DNA of 18,541 bases from JBBQER01 sp052148155 (GTDB lineage: Bacteria; Actinomycetota; Acidimicrobiia; IMCC26256; PALSA-610). A program made the translations under genes and the position numbers. The notes under the pieces are model-generated. The model searched no databases, was not told where the DNA came from, and saw nothing but the letters and a program-made list of their open reading frames with translations. This document shows positions 1 to 7,743 of this stretch, in pieces. The stretch lies in assembly GCA_052148155.1 (NCBI GenBank), contig JBKQIY010000039.1:1-18541 (forward strand), in the 5' to 3' direction. The first letter of the stretch is position 1. The number at the start of each line of letters is the position of its first letter.

Positions 1-1208
1 ACCAGCGCCGGGACACGCAAGCCGTAACCGTTCTCGTCGACGTTGGGTGGGACGACGTTGTCGTAAAAGCCGCCCCAGTCGTCCCAGGCCAAGAAGATTG
101 CGCTCGATCTCCAGTCGGGGCCGCGCATCACCGCGTTGATCAAACTGGTCACGTACGACTGGCCAGCACTCGTTGTTGCCGGTGGATGTTCGCTGACGTC
201 GCCGGATGGAATCACCCACGAAACCGCCGGTAACGTTCCAGCCTCGGCTGACGCGTAGAACCTCGACACCGATCGAATGTTGCCTTCCTGGTTGTCCTGA
301 CGGACGGTGTCGAAGTAGGGCAGCGGGTTCCAGATTCCTGGCGTACGCCCGTTCTGGCGAACCGGAGCACAGCTCAACTGCGCGGGGTTCTCGCAGTCGG
401 GTTCGGTCCCTGCGGTCACGTAGTAGCCCCACGACACCTTGTGCGCATGCAGCAAGTAGGTGAGGTCCGTCCACGCGTAGATCGGCGACGTCGGACCGGG
501 CTGCACACGTGTCGGGTTCCCGTTTCCGGGGTCGGGCCCCGGATAATCGAACGCGTTGGTGCAGCTCATCGGATTGTGGGTCTTGCAGTCTGCAGACCAC
601 TCCGAAACCATGAACAGATGCGCGGGCAGACTCCATGACGCCGTCGGCTCAAACATGTGGTCCTGCAGCACGAAGTTGCGGGCGTACGCCCAGTAGTTCG
701 GGATATCGCTTTCGGTGTGATACCCCATCACATCCGTCGTGTTGGTCGGTCCCTCCGAACAGTTCGGCACCGCGAACTGGACGCAAGCCCGATGCGCCTT
801 CGCGTCGGTGCCGACGAAGCCGTCCATCTTTCCAGCATCGATGTCCTGCGCGGCAGACTCCGTGTCGTGCGGGCCACCTTGGGAAACGTCGTAGTGATCG
901 ACGAAAGGCTTAATGCACCTGTGATGGACCGGATCCTCATCGCAGACTGTCGGTACACCGTTCGACATCGGGATCCCGTCGGCGCCCGGATAGGTCCCAA
1001 AATAATTGTCGAACGACCGATTCTCTTGCATGATGACGATCACGTGTCGGATCTTGTGGATCCCCGCGGTCGCGGCGTCCGCCCGTCCGGCGACCGGCAG
1101 GAACCCGCCCGGATTCAGCGTGAACAGTGCGATCAGTACGGTCACGATCACGAGGACGACATACACCGTCCTCGGTCGGTGGCGTGTCTTGCTGCGCCGA
1201 GCATCCAT
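1..1208 (-). CDS. Phosphoesterase / phospholipase C family protein, membrane-anchored (3' end off window)
   Basis: The minus-strand frame is open from an ATG at 1208 to the left edge, so about 402 residues are visible and the C-terminus is missing. I translated several segments and found no frameshift. Residues 4-13 are basic and about 15-31 are hydrophobic (VYVVLVIVTVLIALF), which fits an uncleaved signal anchor or signal peptide placing the enzyme outside the membrane. The catalytic-domain start is diagnostic: HVIVIMQENRSFDNYFGTYP at about residues 55-74, the metal-binding ENRSFD signature of the phosphoesterase family (PF04185) that includes phospholipases C and AcpA-type acid phosphatases. 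Later segments such as HMFEPTASWSLPAHLFMVSE and FLAWDDWGGFYDNVVPP also fit that family. Substrate (phospholipid or another phosphomonoester/diester) cannot be told from sequence. The start is supported by the anchor following it directly. A G-run ends 13 nt upstream and could be a weak ribosome site. Confidence 0.93.
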   Translation of the reverse strand, partial: MDARRSKTRHRPRTVYVVLVIVTVLIALFTLNPGGFLPVAGRADAATAGIHKIRHVIVIMQENRSFDNYFGTYPGADGIPMSNGVPTVCDEDPVHHRCIKPFVDHYDVSQGGPHDTESAAQDIDAGKMDGFVGTDAKAHRACVQFAVPNCSEGPTNTTDVMGYHTESDIPNYWAYARNFVLQDHMFEPTASWSLPAHLFMVSEWSADCKTHNPMSCTNAFDYPGPDPGNGNPTRVQPGPTSPIYAWTDLTYLLHAHKVSWGYYVTAGTEPDCENPAQLSCAPVRQNGRTPGIWNPLPYFDTVRQDNQEGNIRSVSRFYASAEAGTLPAVSWVIPSGDVSEHPPATTSAGQSYVTSLINAVMRGPDWRSSAIFLAWDDWGGFYDNVVPPNVDENGYGLRVPAL

Positions 1209-1909
1209 GCCTAGTACGAGCCCCCCGGCCGTCAACGCGAAGCGATTCCGTACACACGCAAGCGCAACGCCGCAGCGATTCTGCCCCGACCACACCGCAC
1301 ACGTCAGATCTCGTGGTCGGAACGCGCCGAAACGTCGACGACGAAGGTGAAGAGAGGCGGCACCAATGCTGCGGCCGGCACCACCGACGCCGTCAACGTC
1401 CTCGACGGGTCAACGTGACCGAGCCGGTGAGCAAGGATCTGCTCGCCGGCATCTGGAGGCCCGCCTCCGCAACCAAGGGCCCGACCGGTGACGGACGCGG
1501 CGCAGATCGACGTTCGTCACGTATGCGCCCACCGCGCCGACCCCGGTGAATGCCGCACACGCGAAACCGGACCGCGCGACGAGCCGATATCCACACAAGT
1601 CGTTCCGGCCCGCGCCCAGAAGGCCCGTCGTCGTCCAGTCTCTCGTCATGGTCGACGCCGACAACGTGTGGCATTGGTGGCCACCGGAGGTGTCGTCGGT
1701 CTGTCTCGCCCCGGGAAACCGTACGCAGCGCAAGTTCGTCGCGGCGGCCGCGGACGCGTCGATGCTGGACCCGGTCGTCCTCGATCGTCATGTGAGGTGA
1801 CGGCCCGAACGGCGCAAGGTTCGGCCGAGTCCACGTAGCTGCATTCATCGGGACGCGTACGCTGTCGCTCAGCCACCCTGCGAGCGAAACGCGAGTTAGG
1901 GTCGTCGTC
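1209..1909. other. 700-base stretch without a convincing gene
   Basis: This stretch separates the phosphoesterase (minus) from the glycosyltransferase-like gene (plus), so it should hold two divergent promoters. Several short frames are open on both strands, but none has a recognisable domain, ribosome site or neighbour overlap. The best candidate is a plus-strand GTG frame at 1546-1800 (84 aa) with GC-rich third positions in its second half (from about 1648, starting MVDADNVWHWWPPEVSS). A competing minus frame at 1410-1733 has a short hydrophobic stretch. Either could be a small gene, a relic of a decayed one, or chance in GC-rich DNA. I do not call one. Confidence 0.5.
1897..1902 (+). promoter_or_regulatory. 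Putative -10 element TAGGGT of the glycosyltransferase-like gene
   Basis: TAGGGT fits TANNNT and ends 7 nt before the TTG at 1910, so a start site 7 nt downstream of the hexamer would fall on or beside the start codon. That predicts a leaderless or nearly leaderless mRNA. No clear -35 is seen. Confidence 0.5.
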
Positions 1910-3442
1910 TTGACCGTGAGCAATGCGACAACGGGCAGCGACACGCAACTGGAAGCGGCGGCTTCCGCGACGCCGGACGTGCCGTTCCCTTTCGTATTTG
2001 CCGGGCTGCTCCTCGCCGGTCTCATCGTTCGCATCTTGGCCATGCGAAGCACGTGGGGTCAGCCTGACGGCGATGACGCAATGGCGATGCAGATGGCCCT
2101 GCGCGCGTCGCAAGGTCATTTCTCTCTGCTCTTTTGGGGCGGCAACTACGGCGGGGCCGTCATCACGTGGGTCGAGGCGCCGCTCGTCGCGATCGTCGGA
2201 ATGAAAATCTGGCTGTTCGACGTCGTTGACACTGCACTCATGCTCATCGCGGTGTTCTTGCTGCGAGCGATCGGCTGCCGCTTCGTGTCGCGGACGGCCG
2301 CGGACGTCGCAGCCGGGACGTTCTGGTTCTTTCCTGCACTGTGGTTGTTCTGGAGCTCGCGCGACTACATCTTCTGGCTGCCGGCAGTCGTGTTCGCATT
2401 CGCGACATGCCTATTCGTCCTGCGGTGGTTCGAGTCGCACAGTCGGCGTTGCCTGTTGGCCTGCGGCCTCTTCGCCGGCCTCAGCATCTGGTCGTACCCA
2501 CTTGTGTTCCCCCTCATCGGACCGGCGCTCGCGCTGTTGTTGTGGGCGTTGCGAAAGGATCGCCGGGCGCTTGTGAGCCTCGCCGCGGCAGGGACGCTTG
2601 GCGTCGCACCCTGGCTCGCATTCTTCGTGCTCCACGGAAGTGCCGTCTTACAGGCGCAGACCGTGACCGGAAGCCGGTTCGCAGACCTCAAACACACTAT
2701 TACGCAGGTGCTGCCGACCGCGCTGATCGGCGGCGAAAAGCGAGCCGGCGTCACGTGGGCGTTGGCGGACGCATCATCGAGCCACCTGAAGATACTCGGA
2801 GCGGGCATCTATATCGGCGTCGTCATCTATACGGTCATTGTCGCTTCCCGCCGCGAACTCGCGCTGGCAGCGTGCGGCGCGAGCATCATCATCTGGCCGA
2901 TCGTGCTGATACTCGGTCACGTACCAATAGACGCCAACACGTATCGTTACGGCGTCATACCCGTCGCTCCGCTCCTGCTGATCGCGGTAGATCTACTTTC
3001 GAAGGTCCGGCTGGTTCCCCTGCTCGGTGTCGCCGCGCTCGTATTGGTGATACACACCATTTCTGGAGACACGGCGAACTTCGCCGCCGCACCGACCTGC
3101 GCTGAGCCGCTCAAGGAAACCAGCAAGGTCCTCATCTCGAGACACGAAACCGCGGTGTGGGCGAGCTACTGGCTGAGCGGGCCGTTGGACCTCTGCTCCG
3201 ACGAGCACGTGATCGCAAGCTCGGTCGCTCCGCTTCGAGACCATGACGCAGAGATCAAAGCTGCAACCGCTCCGCGATCGATCTACGTCGTCTTTCCCGG
3301 CCAAGGGCTTGACCGGAAGCTGCTCAGCTGGACGGCCGCGCATCATGTCTCGGCACGTCGGACAGTCCCGGGCCCGTATGCCATCTGGGAGTTCAACTCC
3401 CAGGTGACACCGAAACAGATCGGTCTCGACAGCGCCTTCTAG
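1910..3442 (+). CDS. Polytopic membrane glycosyltransferase-like protein (GT-C / GT39-like)
   Basis: A 510-residue protein with a short polar N-terminus, a first membrane span at about 27-45, and a following extracytoplasmic-type loop carrying acidic residues (D53, D55, D56 in QPDGDDAM). Loop acidic residues of this kind are typical of GT-C transferases that use polyprenyl-phosphate sugars. The segment GGNYGGAVITWVEAPLVAIVG resembles the matching loop of actinobacterial GT39-type proteins. By eye there are about ten hydrophobic spans up to roughly residue 385, then a soluble C-terminal part of about 120 residues. The likely role is sugar transfer to a lipid, glycan or protein on the outer membrane face; donor and acceptor cannot be inferred. 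TTG at 1910 sits 7 nt after a TAGGGT -10, and GTG at 1916 is an equally possible start two codons later. It is divergent from the phosphoesterase and stands alone. Confidence 0.8.
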   Translation: MTVSNATTGSDTQLEAAASATPDVPFPFVFAGLLLAGLIVRILAMRSTWGQPDGDDAMAMQMALRASQGHFSLLFWGGNYGGAVITWVEAPLVAIVGMKIWLFDVVDTALMLIAVFLLRAIGCRFVSRTAADVAAGTFWFFPALWLFWSSRDYIFWLPAVVFAFATCLFVLRWFESHSRRCLLACGLFAGLSIWSYPLVFPLIGPALALLLWALRKDRRALVSLAAAGTLGVAPWLAFFVLHGSAVLQAQTVTGSRFADLKHTITQVLPTALIGGEKRAGVTWALADASSSHLKILGAGIYIGVVIYTVIVASRRELALAACGASIIIWPIVLILGHVPIDANTYRYGVIPVAPLLLIAVDLLSKVRLVPLLGVAALVLVIHTISGDTANFAAAPTCAEPLKETSKVLISRHETAVWASYWLSGPLDLCSDEHVIASSVAPLRDHDAEIKAATAPRSIYVVFPGQGLDRKLLSWTAAHHVSARRTVPGPYAIWEFNSQVTPKQIGLDSAF

Positions 3443-3556
3443 CTCACTCGCATTGGATCTCTAAACGATGGTCCGACGCGCGGTCGCACACCTTTCGAGC
3501 CGTGAGACCGCCTCGGCGGGTTGTCGGGTTGGTCAGGTTGGGCGCGTCACGGAACG

Positions 3557-3582
3557 GCTGATGGCGACGGCAACCCATCAGC
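3557..3582. repeat. Perfect 8-bp inverted repeat (hairpin)
   Basis: GCTGATGG at 3557-3564 pairs perfectly with CCATCAGC at 3575-3582 across a 10-nt loop. It lies 115 nt after the stop of the glycosyltransferase-like gene. There is no T-tract after it, so it is not a classical intrinsic terminator; it may be a U-less terminator, a protein site or chance. Confidence 0.4.
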
Positions 3583-3845
3583 AAACGCAGTTGGCGACTG
3601 CGAACGCGACGTCCCTGCCGACAGCGACGCGCACGTCGACACCGCAGGCCGTGGCGGCGGTCAACCGTCGCCGGCTTTGCACACCTCGCCAAACCGGCCT
3701 GGGCTGGCGGGCGAGACGCAGCGGTCAACGGGATCGGCGTGGGAGCCGCGCTCGAGAGTGTGACGGACGCGACTGCCGTACCCCCCCCGCCGATCACCAC
3801 GCAGCCGCAGCGAAGACCGGCATCGACACGTCAACCGGACCTCAC

Positions 3846-3869
3846 TACCATTTGTTGAACCTGGGGGAG
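3846..3869 (+). promoter_or_regulatory. Putative -10 (TACCAT) and ribosome site (GGGGGAG) of the propeller gene
   Basis: TACCAT (3846-3851) fits TANNNT and predicts a start site near 3858. GGGGGAG (3863-3869) lies 10 nt before the ATG at 3880. Unlike most genes here, this one would have a short leader with a ribosome site. Confidence 0.45.
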
Positions 3870-3879
3870 CGGGGCACAG

Positions 3880-5682
3880 ATGCGACGGGTTGGGCGAACG
3901 CGGCGAAGCGTCGTTCTCGCGTCGGTAGCGGCGATTACGGCTTCGGTGTCGATGTGGAGCCTGGTCCCGACCGTGTCGGCCGGCGCCGCAGTGACGGTAT
4001 TGGACAACTTCGAATGCTATTCCGCGGCGAGCGCGGCAACCGCCAAAGTGCCTGCGCCGTTCCCCGCGGTACCGAAGAAGGCGTCGGTAAAGAACGCATT
4101 CGCGCCCGGCGGTTTCGTCGCCGCGGTTGGGTCGTTGCAGTTGCAGTGCGATCCGACGCGCAAGACGGTCGTGTCCGCCGGCCACTCCGTGACGTCACCG
4201 ATCACGAACGCCAAGGCACATCTGGTGTGCTGGACGGCCAAACCGAACGCGCTGAAGCTACCGTCGCTGTTGACCGTGAAGAACCAGTTCGGCACGAGCG
4301 GACTGGAGCCGACTGCCGCGCGCGCATTGTGCCTCCCGTCTTGGCAGACCACGACGATCCCGCCGAAATTCCCGCCGGCGGACACGCCGCCGAACCTCGA
4401 CGTCTTCGCGTGCTACTCGGTGGCCCACCCGAGCGGCACGCCGAACTTCAAACCACCCGCATCGGTGCACTTGCAGGACCAGTTCGGCAGCGTCACGACA
4501 GCGGTGGGCGCGCCGAACATGCTCTGCCTGCCCAGCTCCACCACGATCGGCGGAACCGCGACGTGGACGAAGATCGCGGACCCGACCCAGTACGCCGTCT
4601 GCTTCGCGATCGCCTCAGGGACGACCGGAGCGCGGTCGACGGTGTACGACAAGAACCGGTACGGCGTCGGTGCGGTCAAGCTCGGACGCGACACTGAACT
4701 GTGCCTCCCATCACTCGAGGTTGTGGTCGCGCCGCCGACCACGACGAGCACCACGGCCGCTCCGACCACGACGACCGCTCCGACAACAACGACCGCGCCG
4801 GGAACGCCGATCGCGATCACGAGCTATACCGACGCGACCATCAAGAGCCCGATCGACATTACAGCTGGTCCCGACGGTGCGTTGTGGTTCACCAACGCGG
4901 GCAACGACTCGATCGGACGGATCACCACCGATGGGACGGTCACCAACTACACCGATCCCAGCATCGCCAGCCCGGACGGCATCACCGTCGGTCCCGACGG
5001 TGCCTTGTGGTTCACGAACGCAAGAACCAACACGATCGGGCGGATCACGACCGCCGGGTCCGTCTCTCATTTCTCGGGCACCGGCATCGACGACCCGCTC
5101 GACATCACGGCGGGCCCTGACGGTGCGTTGTGGTTCACCAATAACGGCAACAGCACGATCGGGCGGATCACGACCGCGGGGGCTGTTTCGAACTTCAAGA
5201 CGGGAGCGTTCGGCGCCGTGTCGTACCCGGACGGCATCGCCGCCGGTCCCGACGGATCGCTCTGGTTCGCCAACACCGGCTATCCGGGAATCTCACAGAT
5301 CACGACGGCTGGCGCGATCACCCGCTATTACGACGCGACGATCTCAACTCCGTATCGCCTCACCGCCGGGCCCGACGGAGCGATGTGGTTCACCAATAGC
5401 GGCAACGATTCGATCGGGCGGATCGCGACCGACGGAACGATCTCCAATTATCCCGACCCGACGATCTCCGACGCGCAAGGAATCGTCACAGGACCCGACG
5501 GTGCCCTCTGGTTCGCCAACTACGGCAATAACACCATCGGGCGGATCACGACCGCCGGGACTGTCACCGACTACAACAACCCCGCGATCTCGCTCCCCGA
5601 CAGCATCACCGTCGGTGCCGATGGCGCATTGTGGTTCACCAATATCGGCAACAGCACCATCGGACGCATCGCCGTACCCTGA
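3880..5682 (+). CDS. Secreted protein: four two-Cys modules, Thr/Pro linker, seven-bladed streptogramin-lyase-like propeller
   Basis: 600 residues. Residues 1 to about 36 form a signal peptide (basic start, hydrophobic core, Ala-rich cleavage area VSAGAAV). Residues about 43-278 hold four related modules, each opening with a Cys-aromatic pair or similar (ECY, VCW, ACY, VCF) and closing with LQCDP or LCLPS, often with a QFG-type core. That gives eight cysteines in all (first C46, last C275), suggesting one disulfide per module. The modules resemble a domain I believe is catalogued as DUF7450. A Thr/Pro/Ala linker (about 286-312) follows. Residues about 316-600 are seven repeats of about 41 residues with the core ITxGPDGALWFTNxGNxxIGRITTxG, as in virginiamycin B lyase (Vgb) propellers. 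This region has no Cys, no Glu and a single His, so the catalytic His and Glu of Vgb appear absent. An extracellular or surface binding role is more likely than antibiotic cleavage. Confidence 0.88.
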   Translation: MRRVGRTRRSVVLASVAAITASVSMWSLVPTVSAGAAVTVLDNFECYSAASAATAKVPAPFPAVPKKASVKNAFAPGGFVAAVGSLQLQCDPTRKTVVSAGHSVTSPITNAKAHLVCWTAKPNALKLPSLLTVKNQFGTSGLEPTAARALCLPSWQTTTIPPKFPPADTPPNLDVFACYSVAHPSGTPNFKPPASVHLQDQFGSVTTAVGAPNMLCLPSSTTIGGTATWTKIADPTQYAVCFAIASGTTGARSTVYDKNRYGVGAVKLGRDTELCLPSLEVVVAPPTTTSTTAAPTTTTAPTTTTAPGTPIAITSYTDATIKSPIDITAGPDGALWFTNAGNDSIGRITTDGTVTNYTDPSIASPDGITVGPDGALWFTNARTNTIGRITTAGSVSHFSGTGIDDPLDITAGPDGALWFTNNGNSTIGRITTAGAVSNFKTGAFGAVSYPDGIAAGPDGSLWFANTGYPGISQITTAGAITRYYDATISTPYRLTAGPDGAMWFTNSGNDSIGRIATDGTISNYPDPTISDAQGIVTGPDGALWFANYGNNTIGRITTAGTVTDYNNPAISLPDSITVGADGALWFTNIGNSTIGRIAVP

Positions 5683-5697
5683 AGAAACGGCCCTGGC

Positions 5698-6621
5698 CTA
5701 GGTGGGAACCTTGGTGGGGAGCTGAGCCTCGATTGCCTTGACGGCCGAGTTGTTGCACACGTTGGCGGGCTGCCCACCCGTGACTTTGCAGATCGTCGCC
5801 GTGATCGCGTTGGCCGCGCCGATCGCGCCTTTGCTGATGTCGGTCGACGGGTCCGACAGCGCATCAGCGACTTCGTCGTGCGTCTTGCCCTGCAGTACCT
5901 GGGGATCGTACGTCGCGCCGGAAATCATGTATTCGTTGGCGAAGTCGATGAACGGGATGCCGCCGCCGTCGCTCGTGTATGGCGGGACGTCGTAGGTGGA
6001 CGCGAGTGAGGCTTGCTCTTTCGTCGGAACTTCGAGCGTCTTGTAGGAGTTGTCCTCCTGCTCGACCGATTCGAACTCGATGTACGGGCTCGAATAGGTC
6101 GCGCCGTGGAACGAGAACGTCGGCGTGTTCGGGTAGACCTCGGCCGGGCCTTGCGGGGTGACTTCAGCCGAGTCGGTGATCTGCACGTTCTTGAACGTCC
6201 CGAAGCGCGAGAACGCGTTCAGCATCGCCCACCGTTCGGTCCCGCAGTACGGGCAGTATTCGGCGCCGAGATAGACGATGCGAGGCTTACCGTCGACGGT
6301 GAGCGGCGTCGTCCCTGGAAGCTTTGACGGCTCGCCGGTGACGCTCCCTTGGCCCACCGCCGTGATCACACTTTCCGGTACGCCGGTAACTTTCGCGACG
6401 AGCGACGCGGGCGCCGGCTTGTCGCCTTTGAACCAGGTGTCCCCGCTCGCTGATTTCTTGGGCGAACTTGCGAACACGAATACCAGCGCGACGCCGATCG
6501 CGATGACGACCGCAGCGATGATCCACGACGTGCGGTCGGAGCGCTTGCCGGCGCTGTGCGCCGCGACGACGGCGCGACCTTTGCGGGCCTGTGGGCGTCG
6601 TTTCGGGTCCGACTTGCTCAT
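5698..6621 (-). CDS. DUF929 family membrane-anchored thioredoxin-like protein
   Basis: 307 residues. A long basic cytoplasmic N-terminus (1-30) leads to a single membrane span (about 33-52), so the rest should face the outside. After the strand RIVYLGAEYCPYCGTERWAM comes a CPYC pair (C123, C126) at the N-terminus of a helix, the classic thioredoxin-fold redox site. The overall sequence matches the DUF929 family (PF06053), including GGGIPFIDFANEYMISGATY near residues 217-236, where the Ile-Pro may be the cis-Pro loop. Two further Cys lie near the C-terminus (TICKV and NVCNN). Its ATG overlaps the TGA of the upstream dsbB-like gene as ATGA, so the two are probably translationally coupled. The inferred role is extracytoplasmic dithiol oxidase or isomerase, a DsbA-like partner of the DsbB-like protein. 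The stop is only 15 nt from the convergent propeller gene. Confidence 0.85.
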   Translation of the reverse strand: MSKSDPKRRPQARKGRAVVAAHSAGKRSDRTSWIIAAVVIAIGVALVFVFASSPKKSASGDTWFKGDKPAPASLVAKVTGVPESVITAVGQGSVTGEPSKLPGTTPLTVDGKPRIVYLGAEYCPYCGTERWAMLNAFSRFGTFKNVQITDSAEVTPQGPAEVYPNTPTFSFHGATYSSPYIEFESVEQEDNSYKTLEVPTKEQASLASTYDVPPYTSDGGGIPFIDFANEYMISGATYDPQVLQGKTHDEVADALSDPSTDISKGAIGAANAITATICKVTGGQPANVCNNSAVKAIEAQLPTKVPT

Positions 6622-7232
6622 AAGACTCCTCGTGCGGACAGGGTGAGCGTGTCTTCAGGATCTGACACGTCGGTGGGTTCGGATTCGGGCTCGTCCGGTC
6701 GGTCGGAGCGTACGAGCAGCATCATGGCGATGATGAACGAGAAAGCTGCGAGCGACATGAACGGGATCGACACAAAACCGAATTCCCAGATATAACGCAC
6801 CGTACAGGGTTCGGCGATTTTGCAGAACGGGCCGTGCTGGGCCGGAAACGCCTGAAGTTGGGTGTGGTAGATCGCAAATGCCGCCCCGATGAGCGCCGGT
6901 GGCAGCACGTACGCCCACACCTCCCGGTCGCGGCGGAGTCCGCCGACGAGGAGCGCAACCGCGAGCGGGTACATGCAGATGCGCTGATACCAGCACAGGG
7001 GGCACGGCAGGAAATGCGCGATCTCCGAGAGATAGAGGCTGCCGAACGTCGTGAAGGCAGCCACCGCCAAGGCCAGCCACACGGCATTGCGGCGCAGGTC
7101 GTCGAATAGGTATCCGGCGGTCGAGTCGGGACTGCGCCGGTGGATCACCGCCAAGACGATGGTGAGCAGGGTCGCGGCCCACACGAACAGCGACAGCACG
7201 GCGAAGAGCTTCGAAAGGTCGGCCGTACTCAT
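6618..7232 (-). CDS. DsbB/BdbC-like disulfide bond formation membrane protein
   Basis: 204 residues with about five hydrophobic spans. Two cysteine pairs sit where DsbB/BdbC quinone-dependent thiol oxidases have them: CPLC (C77, C80) at the outer edge of a span, followed by WYQR, and C137/C143 in the loop HGPFCKIAEPCTVRYIWEFG. In the family these pass electrons from an extracytoplasmic thioredoxin-fold partner to quinone. An extra N-terminal hydrophobic segment (about 9-31) precedes the usual four helices. The C-terminal tail is acidic and likely cytoplasmic. It starts 7 nt after the stop of the Fur-family gene and overlaps the next gene by 4 nt, so it is the middle gene of a three-gene operon. 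The CPYC-containing DUF929 protein downstream is the obvious candidate partner. The name follows motifs, not a database search. Confidence 0.88.
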   Translation of the reverse strand: MSTADLSKLFAVLSLFVWAATLLTIVLAVIHRRSPDSTAGYLFDDLRRNAVWLALAVAAFTTFGSLYLSEIAHFLPCPLCWYQRICMYPLAVALLVGGLRRDREVWAYVLPPALIGAAFAIYHTQLQAFPAQHGPFCKIAEPCTVRYIWEFGFVSIPFMSLAAFSFIIAMMLLVRSDRPDEPESEPTDVSDPEDTLTLSARGVL

Positions 7233-7239
7233 GGATACA

Positions 7240-7722
7240 TCATCGGTCGCGCGAGGGGGTCGTTGCAGGTCGGGTCCAATCTGGGCCGTCCGAGCAAGCC
7301 TGGCACACGCCGACGGCGTCGAGCTCGTGGGAGCTCAAAATGAAGCCTTGGTGGCGTGCGAGCTGTGCGAGCGCTTCGTCGAGTCGGAGCTCGAGGTCGT
7401 GGGGGAGCTGGACGTCGGTCATCGCTCCGCACGTCTGGCAGGACAGGTGGTGATGGTGGCCGACGAGTGCCTCGGTGAGCTCGAAGTGGGCCAGGTCCCC
7501 GACGCCGGCCAAGCGTCGGACGACACCTTCGGTTTCGAAGACGGCGAGGTTGCGGTAGACGCTGCTCGGGCGCTGCGTGGGAGACCGCTCGACGATCTCA
7601 TCAACAGTGAGTGGCCGGCCTGCCTCGGCGAGCGCTTGGATCAGGTTGCGGCGAGAACCGGTATAGCGGCCGTCGTGATCGGCGAGTCGCGCGGCGACGT
7701 CCTCGTGGAGGTCCGGCGGCAT
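7240..7722 (-). CDS. Fur-family metal-dependent transcriptional regulator (Zur/FurB-like)
   Basis: 160 residues from the ATG at 7722. Residues about 5-80 form the winged-helix DNA-binding domain (TGSRRNLIQAL, then TVDEIVERSPTQRPSSVYRNL as recognition region). The dimerisation domain carries the His-rich metal segment GHHHHLSCQTCG (88-99) and a second Cys pair, C140 and C143, so C95/C98/C140/C143 can form the structural zinc site. H79, E81, H90-H92 and H132/E133 are candidate regulatory-metal ligands; zinc versus iron cannot be settled. I chose 7722 over the ATG at 7752 because TATGCT sits 6 nt before it, the spacing seen at other genes here, and because a Fur/Zur-like palindrome then lies over the -35 area instead of inside the gene. 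It heads an operon with the DsbB-like and DUF929 genes. Confidence 0.9.
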   Translation of the reverse strand: MPPDLHEDVAARLADHDGRYTGSRRNLIQALAEAGRPLTVDEIVERSPTQRPSSVYRNLAVFETEGVVRRLAGVGDLAHFELTEALVGHHHHLSCQTCGAMTDVQLPHDLELRLDEALAQLARHQGFILSSHELDAVGVCQACSDGPDWTRPATTPSRDR

Positions 7723-7728
7723 TCGCCC

Positions 7729-7734
7729 AGCATA
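7729..7734 (-). promoter_or_regulatory. Putative -10 element TATGCT of the Fur-family operon
   Basis: On the minus strand TATGCT is followed by 6 nt and then the ATG at 7722, predicting a leaderless transcript. It supports the downstream of two possible starts. Confidence 0.5.
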
Positions 7735-7743
7735 CCCGGCAGA

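Larger units (their letters stand above)
3443..3879. other. 437-base stretch without a convincing gene
   Basis: Between the glycosyltransferase-like gene and the secreted propeller gene. Both strands have open frames (for example minus 3444-3800 and the plus frame running from 3468 into the next gene), but none shows a domain or a good ribosome site and all are low-complexity Arg/Ala/Thr translations. It contains a perfect 8-bp hairpin (3557-3582), a run of eight C (3781-3788) and, at its right end, the promoter and ribosome site of the next gene. Short pieces in different frames look protein-like, so a decayed gene is possible but not shown. Confidence 0.5.

Noticed and set aside
3468..4697. 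A 409-codon plus frame entering the secreted propeller gene
   Set aside because: Its second half is out of frame with the clear signal peptide and Cys modules; the first half has no domain and no ribosome site.
3880..5682. Annotating the propeller protein as a streptogramin (virginiamycin B) lyase resistance enzyme
   Set aside because: The propeller contains no Glu and one His outside the expected site, so the catalytic residues seem missing. Family resemblance is to the fold only.
5683..5697. A bidirectional terminator between the propeller and DUF929 genes
   Set aside because: The stops are 15 nt apart and no stable hairpin with a T-tract is visible.
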